A stretch of DNA of 5,406 nucleotides. Origin: Clostridia bacterium. GTDB taxonomy: Bacteria > Bacillota > DSM-521 > Neomoorellales > SLTJ01. Each line of letters opens with the position of its first letter. Positions within the stretch are counted from its first letter, which is position 1. Location of the stretch: assembly GCA_014360105.1 (NCBI GenBank), contig JACIYD010000131.1:1-5406 (forward strand), given 5' to 3'. Position numbers and translations under genes: made by a program. Below the pieces are notes generated by a model. It saw nothing but the letters and a program-made list of their open reading frames with translations, did no database searches and had not been told where the DNA came from. Positions 1-4,889 of this stretch are shown piece by piece.

Positions 1-23
1 AGTCCAGGTCCGTGGCGTTTTCC

Positions 24-1139
24 TCAGGGAATCCTTTGGCGGCTGCGCAGGATGTAGATAAAGAAAGGACCGCCGCTTAAGGCGGTGATCAACCCCACGG
101 GCAGCTCCGTTGGGGCGATCAGCGTCCTGGCCAGCGTGTCTGCCGCCACCATCAGGGCGGCCCCGGCGAGGGCCGAGGCGGGAAGCAGGAAGCCGTGGTC
201 GGGACCGCCCAGCATGCGCAGGACATGAGGCACGATCAGCCCGACAAACCCGATGACCCCGCTGGTGGAGACGGCGGTGGCGGTAAGCAGCGCCGCCCCG
301 GACAGGAGCCACCTCTTGGCCCGCTCCACGTCCACTCCCAACTGTCCGGCCGTCTCCTCTCCCAGAAGCAGGATGTTCAGCTCGCGAGTGTGCACCAGGA
401 TCGCGGCCGTGCCCAGGACAAAATAGGGAAGGGCAAGACGCACATACGGCCAGTTGGCGCCGTCAAAACCGCCCATCAGCCAAAAAATCACCTGGTGCAG
501 CCGGTCGCCGGCGAAGTAAACCAGCAGGGAAACGATCGCCGAGAAAAAGGATCCCACGGCGATACCGGCCAAAAGCAGCGTAGAGAGCGAGACGCTCGCG
601 CCCACCCGGCCCAGGCGGGAAACGAGAAGGACCGTACCTACGGCGCCGACGAAGGCAAAAAGCGGCACCGCACCGATGCCAAAAAATCGGAGGTCGACCG
701 CCAACAACATGGCCACCGTGGCTCCCAGAGAGGCGCCGGAAGACACGCCGATCACGTAGGGGTCCGCCATGGGGTTCCTGAACAGGGCCTGAAACGTGGC
801 GCCGGCCAGGGCCAGGGACGCCCCTACCAGGGCCGCCAGCAGCACGCGCGGCAGCCGCAGCTCAAGGATGATCCTCTGGTTGAGCAGTGAGTCGGGTGTG
901 TCGGGCCCGGCCGGCAGGCCCAGTGCCCGAAAGAGGTCCGCCAGGGGGACGTTTGCCGCGCCCAGGCACACGGCGATGCCGATGGCCACAAGCAGAAGCG
1001 CGAGCAAAGCCGCCTTGAGGACCCTGGTTTTCCAGCGCCTGGATTCAAGCGCGGCGAAAACCGTTTTGGCCGCCGAACCGGCGGGGCCGCCGCTCCCATA
1101 GGCCCGCAACCGGCCTGCTTCTCGCCCGGCCAATCCCAT
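24..1139 (-). CDS. btuC: Cobalamin ABC transporter permease, BtuC/FecCD family
   Basis: This is the membrane permease subunit of a type II ABC importer; two copies would form the channel that takes corrinoid from the binding protein to the cytoplasm. The 371-residue product shows FecCD-family signatures: RLPRVLLAALVGASLALAG (residues 96-114), then FRNPMADPYVIGVSSGAS (120-137), a cytoplasmic coupling segment GEETAGQLGVDVERAKR (260-276) that would contact the ATPase, and GFVGLIVPHVLRMLGGPDH (297-315). About nine or ten hydrophobic segments are visible. I chose the ATG at 1139 because AGGAGG (1146-1151) lies six bases upstream; an in-frame ATG at 1163 has a poorer site, and longer versions would run into btuF. 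The chosen start still leaves about 40 polar residues before the first membrane helix, slightly longer than usual. It follows btuF by 50 bases, with a small GC-rich hairpin (1169-1183) between them. Cobalamin as substrate is inferred from the riboswitch upstream; the family also carries heme and iron-siderophores. Confidence 0.9.
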   Translation of the reverse strand: MGLAGREAGRLRAYGSGGPAGSAAKTVFAALESRRWKTRVLKAALLALLLVAIGIAVCLGAANVPLADLFRALGLPAGPDTPDSLLNQRIILELRLPRVLLAALVGASLALAGATFQALFRNPMADPYVIGVSSGASLGATVAMLLAVDLRFFGIGAVPLFAFVGAVGTVLLVSRLGRVGASVSLSTLLLAGIAVGSFFSAIVSLLVYFAGDRLHQVIFWLMGGFDGANWPYVRLALPYFVLGTAAILVHTRELNILLLGEETAGQLGVDVERAKRWLLSGAALLTATAVSTSGVIGFVGLIVPHVLRMLGGPDHGFLLPASALAGAALMVAADTLARTLIAPTELPVGLITALSGGPFFIYILRSRQRIP

Positions 1140-1145
1140 GCAGAG

Positions 1146-1154
1146 CCTCCTCCC
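1146..1154 (-). promoter_or_regulatory. Ribosome binding site of btuC
   Basis: The minus strand reads GGGAGGAGG, a near-perfect Shine-Dalgarno sequence, six bases before the ATG at 1139. It decides the start against the in-frame upstream ATG at 1163, which is preceded only by a GGCGGGAA stretch. Confidence 0.75.
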
Positions 1155-1189
1155 AAGCTCCATTTCCCGCCGCCCACCGCGGCAGCTCT

Positions 1190-2170
1190 CTACTTGCCGA
1201 AGAGTTCTGGGTGAATAAGGCGCGCCAGCCGCTCGAGCGCCTCGGCCACGCGCGGGCCGGGCCTGGAGATCAGGTCGGCGTCGATCCCGTATACGCGATT
1301 GTTCTTCACGGCGCGGATCGCCTCCCAACCGGGCCTAGCCTTGATCTGCTCTACCGTCTGCGAGGCCGTGCCGTGAAACTGCGGGAAGAGGATGATCTCC
1401 GGATCTCCCTTGATTACGGCCTCGGCGCTGAACCTGGGATAGTCCGTCTCGGCCGTGCGGGCGAGGTTGCGGCCGCCAGCCAGTTCGATCAGTTGGCCGA
1501 TGAGCGTCTTAGGACCTGCGGACATCAGGGGGTCGGAATAGACCTCGTAGTATACCAGCGGCTTCTTTTCTTCTGGAATGTCCCGCACCAGAGCCTGCAC
1601 CCGGCGGATGCGCTCTTCCATCTCCGCGACGACCCGGGCGGCGCGATCCTCCGCTCCGGTGGCCCTGCCCACCCATTTGATGCTTTCGAGTACTTCGTCC
1701 ACCGTTTTCGCATTGACTACGGCCACGGCGATCCCCATCTCTTCCAGCCGGTCTACGGCCTGCTGGTGCATGTCGGTGGCCAAGACCAGGTCCGGCTTCA
1801 GCGCCACGACCTTCTCCACGTTCGGCTTGGAGAAACCGCCGATTTTGGGCACGGCCGCCGCCTCGGGCGGATAATTGCTGTAGTCGTCCACGCCGACCAC
1901 CTTCTCGCCCAGGCCGAGGGCAAACAGGATCTCGGTGTTGGAAGGGGACAAGGAAACCAGTCTTTGCGGCGCCGCCGGCAGAGTGACTTCCTTGCCCAGA
2001 TCGTCGGTGAGGGTCAGAGGAAACCCCGCGCCGGCCGGCGGCCCGGAGTCTCCGGGCGGCGCCGGAGCGAGCCCGCAACCGGCAACGACCGCGGCCAGGA
2101 TGCTAGGCAGAAGCAGCAGGGCCACAAGCAGCCCGCCCCTTCCGCGCGGCAACCTTCGCATGCCGAACAT
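1190..2170 (-). CDS. btuF: Cobalamin-binding lipoprotein of ABC transporter, BtuF-like
   Basis: Extracytoplasmic substrate-binding protein that would capture cobalamin or another corrinoid and deliver it to the BtuC permease. The 326-residue product begins with a basic stretch (MFGMRRLPRGRG), a hydrophobic core (13-30) and a lipobox VAGC with the lipidated cysteine at residue 32, so it should be membrane-anchored. A proline/glycine-rich linker (33-50) follows. The mature part has the periplasmic-binding (Fe-B12) fold signature: RLVSLSPSNTEILFALGLG (70-88), VVGVDDYSNYPPE (91-103), KIGGFSKPNVEKVVALKPDLVLA (109-131) and, near the C terminus, SRPGPRVAEALERLA (302-316), typical of BtuF-type proteins. 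The ATG at 2170 is preceded by AAGGAGG at ten bases. An alternative ATG three codons later is further from this site. The gene lies directly downstream of a cobalamin riboswitch and terminator, which is the main evidence for B12 rather than heme or siderophore as ligand. Confidence 0.9.
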   Translation of the reverse strand: MFGMRRLPRGRGGLLVALLLLPSILAAVVAGCGLAPAPPGDSGPPAGAGFPLTLTDDLGKEVTLPAAPQRLVSLSPSNTEILFALGLGEKVVGVDDYSNYPPEAAAVPKIGGFSKPNVEKVVALKPDLVLATDMHQQAVDRLEEMGIAVAVVNAKTVDEVLESIKWVGRATGAEDRAARVVAEMEERIRRVQALVRDIPEEKKPLVYYEVYSDPLMSAGPKTLIGQLIELAGGRNLARTAETDYPRFSAEAVIKGDPEIILFPQFHGTASQTVEQIKARPGWEAIRAVKNNRVYGIDADLISRPGPRVAEALERLARLIHPELFGK

Positions 2171-2180
2171 ACTTACCGGT

Positions 2181-2187
2181 CCTCCTT
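2181..2187 (-). promoter_or_regulatory. Ribosome binding site of btuF
   Basis: The minus strand reads AAGGAGG, ten bases before the ATG at 2170. It lies after the riboswitch terminator and outside its stem, so control here looks transcriptional rather than by direct occlusion of this site. Confidence 0.7.
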
Positions 2188-2219
2188 GCCGTTTTAAACT
2201 TCAATACGGCGGCAACGAC

Positions 2220-2245
2220 AAAAAATCCCAACCACCCGGTTGGGA
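2220..2245 (-). terminator. Intrinsic terminator of the cobalamin riboswitch
   Basis: On the minus strand, TCCCAACC and GGTTGGGA form a perfect 8-bp stem around a GGGT loop, followed directly by six T residues. It sits 41 bases after the aptamer and 49 bases before btuF, so it is the expression platform: when it forms, transcription should stop before btuF. The loop and its flanking bases (CCGGGT, 2234-2239) are complementary to an aptamer loop at 2335-2340, described under findings. Confidence 0.9.
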
Positions 2246-2286
2246 AAGAAAAACTCACCTCCCATCCGCGTGAGAAGCAGCTTTTC

Positions 2287-2443
2287 CTGGCAGGCAGGTC
2301 TCCTGGCTCGGGTTCCTTGCCGCCTTACGCCTTCCCGGGTTTCGCCAGTGGCCTTGTGTAAGGCAGCTCCCCCTCACAGTGGCGGGACCGCGCCGGATTT
2401 GCACCGGCTTCCCTTTTGGCCTGCTCCCGCAGGCACCTACCAG
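2287..2443 (-). ncRNA. Cobalamin (B12) riboswitch aptamer
   Basis: An RNA sensor of adenosylcobalamin or related corrinoids in the 5' leader of btuF. Diagnostic conserved elements are present in the right order on the minus strand: closing stem P1 (2436-2443 with 2287-2294, eight pairs including one G-U), a GCCTGC/GCAGGC hairpin (2419-2434), the core GGGAA (2409-2413), a GCCGG/CCGGC stem (2392-2396 with 2404-2408), the core GCCACTGT (2376-2383), a nine-pair stem (2358-2366 with 2320-2328) enclosing an ACCCGG loop (2335-2340), and the B12 box AGCCAGGAGACCTGCC (2293-2308). The match to the B12 box is essentially consensus. With the terminator just downstream, the expected logic is OFF when the ligand is bound, lowering expression of the btuF-btuC transporter. 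A transcript could start in the preceding gap or read through from the radical SAM gene. Confidence 0.95.
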
Positions 2444-2445
2444 TT

Positions 2446-2542
2446 AGGCTTTACTTTTTTTACCCTCTAAGTTCGCCGCCCGGAAAGAAAATCCTGCCAC
2501 AGCCGCGTCATTTTTTTTCGCTCCGCCGCCGCAAGCCCCTGC
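2446..2542 (-). other. Intergenic spacer between radical SAM gene and riboswitch
   Basis: This is the short stretch between the stop of the radical SAM gene and the start of the riboswitch aptamer. It is punctuated by A or T runs (eight at 2511-2518, seven at 2455-2461). I see no convincing intrinsic terminator for the upstream gene and no strong promoter. The best minus-strand promoter-like pair (TTTCCG at 2481-2486 and TAAAAA at 2457-2462, 18-base spacer) is weak, though it would put a start a few bases before riboswitch stem P1. Confidence 0.4.
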
Positions 2543-3775
2543 TCATGCGTAAAACGATTGAGCACCTTGGAGAAAGCAGGAAGGGTCGCCGGCGAGGTAG
2601 TCGCCGGTGTGGGCGTAGGCGCGCCCCCGGCACCCGCCGCAGACGGCGTTGTAACGGCACGAACCGCAGTGGTCCTTGAGCGTCTGGCTGCGGCGGCGCA
2701 GGTCGTTAAAGAGACTCGAGGATTCCCAGATCTCCTGCAGCGGCTCCTCGCGCACGTTGCCCGCGCTCACCGGCAGGAAGGGGCAGGCCCAGACGTCACC
2801 GTTGGGCTTGATGTAGACGAGGCCGCTACCGGCCACGCAGCCCTTAAAGACCGCACGGGCTAAAAGCCAGCCCAGCGCCCCCGTGCGCCTCTTCTGCAGG
2901 AGGTAAGCCCAGTACTGCGGCCCGGCGACCGGCTCGATCACCGTGTAGGCGTCGGCCTGGTTGCGCGCAATCGTCTCCATGAGCCACTCGTTCTGCGCGC
3001 GGCCCAATTCCCGGTCGCGGATCACTTCGCCCCGGCCCAGCGGGACGAGCTGGTAGTTGAGTACGATCTCCGCCCGGTAGCGCCGCGCCAGCGCGAGGAT
3101 CTGCGGCAGTTCTTCCCGGTTGTCCTCCATGGCCGTCACGTTGATCTGCAGCGCCATGCCCGCTTCCCTGCAGGCCTCGATCCCGCGGACCGCCAGCTCG
3201 AAGGCCCCCTGCCGCCCGCGGATGGAGTCGTGGAGCGCAGGTGTGGCGGCGTCAATGCTTACCGCCAGCCCCACAACGCCGCAGTCCTTGAGCCGCCTGG
3301 CCACCTGCGCGTCGATCAGGGTGGCGTTGGTGGCGATGACTACGGGGAGGCGGAGCTGCTTGGCGTAGGCAGCCAGCTCGTAAATGTCCGGCCGGACCAT
3401 CGGCTCGCCGCCGGTAAAGGCGATCATGCGGAAGGCATCAACGGAGGCCACCTGTTCCAGCAGCCTCTTGCCCTCCGCGGTGGAAAGCTCGTCCGGCGAG
3501 CGCCGGCCGCCGCTGGCGTGGCAGTGCCGGCAGTTCAGGTTGCAAGCCGTGGTCATCTCCCAGACCGGGTGGACGGGGAAACCGATGCAGCCCATGCCCG
3601 TGGCCCCGGCGGCCACCGGCAGAGTCTTGGCGCCGCGCCGTAACCAGTCCGGCAAGTGTCTCCAGGAGGTGAGATAGGCCAGGTAGAAGACGGAAACGGC
3701 TTGGCGCAGCACGAGCGACGGCGGCCAGTAAAAGGGCCGCACCCGCGGCCGACACCGGTTGAGGTCGTTAACCAC
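2543..3775 (-). CDS. Radical SAM/SPASM protein, NirJ/Ahb (heme-tailoring)-like
   Basis: A 410-residue radical SAM enzyme with a C-terminal SPASM-type auxiliary cluster domain. The CNLNCRHC motif (Cys78, 82, 85) binds the SAM-cleaving [4Fe-4S] cluster; TGGEP (121-125) is the usual SAM-amine-binding motif. The C-terminal half has further cysteines at 313, 331, 370, 373, 379, 382 and 400. The segment CGGCRGRAYAHTGDYLAGDPSC (379-400) strongly recalls NirJ, AhbC and AhbD, enzymes that trim porphyrin side chains in heme d1 and siroheme-dependent heme synthesis. That resemblance is from memory of the family; other SPASM maturases remain possible. Residues 1-65 form an unusual extension containing a hydrophobic stretch (about 21-38). 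The start is a GTG at 3775, 18 bases after the stop of the UbiA-like gene, with only a purine-rich GGGGGAAAGAAG site; no better start was found before the core domain. The tight spacing suggests co-transcription and probably a shared pathway with the prenyltransferase. Confidence 0.85.
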   Translation of the reverse strand: MVNDLNRCRPRVRPFYWPPSLVLRQAVSVFYLAYLTSWRHLPDWLRRGAKTLPVAAGATGMGCIGFPVHPVWEMTTACNLNCRHCHASGGRRSPDELSTAEGKRLLEQVASVDAFRMIAFTGGEPMVRPDIYELAAYAKQLRLPVVIATNATLIDAQVARRLKDCGVVGLAVSIDAATPALHDSIRGRQGAFELAVRGIEACREAGMALQINVTAMEDNREELPQILALARRYRAEIVLNYQLVPLGRGEVIRDRELGRAQNEWLMETIARNQADAYTVIEPVAGPQYWAYLLQKRRTGALGWLLARAVFKGCVAGSGLVYIKPNGDVWACPFLPVSAGNVREEPLQEIWESSSLFNDLRRRSQTLKDHCGSCRYNAVCGGCRGRAYAHTGDYLAGDPSCFLQGAQSFYA

Positions 3776-3793
3776 CTGCTTCTTTCCCCCGCC

Positions 3794-4714
3794 TCAAGCG
3801 AAACTGAAGAGGACTACATAGTAAAGGTTGATCAGCAGGTTGAGGCCTATGGTCGCCGCCATGATACCCACCACGGTCCGGGGGTGGCGGTGCCGCCCGC
3901 GCGCCACACTCCTGACCGCCAGGGTGGCCGCGGAAGTGACCAGGACCGGCCCCAGGAGCCAGGGCCAGGTAAGGCCCGCCACAGACCATACCGCGAGCCA
4001 GACGCTGGCCGCACTGCCCACAATCAGCCCCACGTAAAGGCGTGCCGCGCGGTCCAGTCCCATCAGCACCACCAGGTTGCGCTTGCCGGTCGCCGCGTCG
4101 GCTTCGAGATCGGGGAACTCGTTGATGAGAATGACCGCCGTGATGCTCAGGGCCACGGGGAGACAGACCAGGGTGCCCAGGGCGGTCAGTTTCCCCGCAA
4201 TAATATAATAGCCCATGTTGACGGTGAGCCAGCCGTAGCAAAAACCGATCAAGCCTTCACCCACACTGCGGTAGGCCCATTGGAAGGGCCTGGCAGAATA
4301 GAACATGCCCCCGACCAGGCCCACGGCGCCCAGCAGCAGGGCCGGCCTGCCGATGCCGAAAGCGAGGTGCAGCGCCAACCCCAGGAAGACCGCGCCCACA
4401 CCGGCCAGGTACCCGGCGACGAGCACGTGGCGCCGCGGTATGAGCTGACAAGACTGCAGCACCCCCGAGCCCCCGGAAAAGGGATTGCGGTTGGCGTTAA
4501 GGCTGTCACCCGGAAAATCGTAGTATTCTCCCAGCAGGTAGGTAGCCAGCATGATGAGGCATACACAAGCCGCCCCAAGGAGGAAAACAGGCCACCTCCA
4601 GCTATAGCCATCGCTTACGGCCATCACACTGCCGGCGAGAAACGGAAGTAAGCCTACGCTGTGGAAAGGTGGTCGCGCGAGAAGAAACCACGCCCGCAAT
4701 TTTGCCGCCGTCAT
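3794..4714 (-). CDS. UbiA-family membrane prenyltransferase, MenA-like
   Basis: An integral membrane enzyme expected to transfer a polyprenyl chain from its diphosphate to an aromatic or tetrapyrrole acceptor. The 306-residue product has about nine hydrophobic helices and the two Asp-rich motifs of the superfamily: GEYYDFPGD (62-70), followed by NRNPFSGGSGVL (75-86), and NEFPDLEADAATGKRNL (198-214). These bind the Mg-diphosphate. The GGSG segment and the second motif look most like MenA (1,4-dihydroxy-2-naphthoate prenyltransferase) and its uncharacterised relatives, so a quinone role is plausible, but the acceptor cannot be read from sequence. The first motif lacks the usual Asn (Gly62). I chose the ATG at 4714 because GGGAGGAGGAG lies six bases upstream (4721-4731); an in-frame ATG at 4756 would add 14 residues encoded across this site. 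It is the first gene of the minus-strand unit, divergent from ctaB and followed closely by the radical SAM gene. Confidence 0.87.
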   Translation of the reverse strand: MTAAKLRAWFLLARPPFHSVGLLPFLAGSVMAVSDGYSWRWPVFLLGAACVCLIMLATYLLGEYYDFPGDSLNANRNPFSGGSGVLQSCQLIPRRHVLVAGYLAGVGAVFLGLALHLAFGIGRPALLLGAVGLVGGMFYSARPFQWAYRSVGEGLIGFCYGWLTVNMGYYIIAGKLTALGTLVCLPVALSITAVILINEFPDLEADAATGKRNLVVLMGLDRAARLYVGLIVGSAASVWLAVWSVAGLTWPWLLGPVLVTSAATLAVRSVARGRHRHPRTVVGIMAATIGLNLLINLYYVVLFSFA

Positions 4715-4720
4715 TGTCAG

Positions 4721-4731
4721 CTCCTCCTCCC
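4721..4731 (-). promoter_or_regulatory. Ribosome binding site of the UbiA-like gene
   Basis: The minus strand reads GGGAGGAGGAG, six bases before the ATG at 4714. It rules in favour of this start over the in-frame ATG at 4756, which lies upstream of it. Confidence 0.7.
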
Positions 4732-4786
4732 ATAGTCTATTCGGCGCGCGAGGCAAGTGGTCCTTCTCCTCGGCCCGGAAATACCA

Positions 4787-4815
4787 TTGAAGAACGGCCG
4801 GAAGTCAAATAAAAT
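4787..4815 (+). promoter_or_regulatory. Candidate sigma-A/sigma-70 promoter of ctaB
   Basis: TTGAAG (4787-4792, four of six consensus positions) and TAAAAT (4810-4815, five of six) are separated by exactly 17 bases. Transcription would start near 4822, giving a leader of roughly 68 bases before the ctaB ATG at 4890. That leader contains a small perfect hairpin, GCTGC-GAA-GCAGC (4848-4860), with no following T run. The region is visibly more AT-rich than the surrounding genes. No experimental support; the call rests on hexamers, spacing and position. Confidence 0.6.
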
Positions 4816-4889
4816 TCTTTAAGGGGCCGCAAGAACAAAAATGTTGCGCTGCGAAGCAGCCACCACAAAATCGGAGGTCGTGTGCTTAA

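Noticed and set aside
1..23. Possible start of the next gene (expected btuD ATPase)
   Set aside because: No ATG, GTG or TTG with a ribosome binding site occurs on the minus strand in these bases; any such gene begins outside the window.
195..890. Long open frame on the plus strand opposite btuC
   Set aside because: Its translation is low-complexity, rich in Gln, Arg, Gly and His, with no domain; it is the antisense shadow of a clear FecCD permease in GC-rich DNA.
1169..1183. GC-rich hairpin GCCGC/GCGGC between btuF and btuC
   Set aside because: It has five pairs with a five-base loop and no T run, so it is not a terminator. It may affect RNA stability, but short GC hairpins are frequent at this base composition.
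1140..1328. Upstream extension of btuC to 1328, overlapping btuF
   Set aside because: The extra N-terminal residues are Arg-rich and unlike the family, and the strong AGGAGG at 1146-1151 places the start at 1139.
1211..2197. Plus-strand open frame of 328 codons opposite btuF
   Set aside because: The opposite strand encodes a complete lipoprotein with lipobox and family motifs; this frame shows no recognisable domain and no good ribosome binding site.
2457..2486. Promoter-like pair TTTCCG and TAAAAA before the riboswitch (minus strand)
   Set aside because: The spacing (18 bases) and position are plausible, but the -35 matches only three of six and the -10 lies in an A-run, so it is not distinguishable from chance.
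3656..4651. Plus-strand open frame of 331 codons opposite the UbiA-like gene
   Set aside because: Composition is charged and repetitive (Gln, His, Gly, Arg), with no domain; a mirror of the codon bias of the membrane protein gene.
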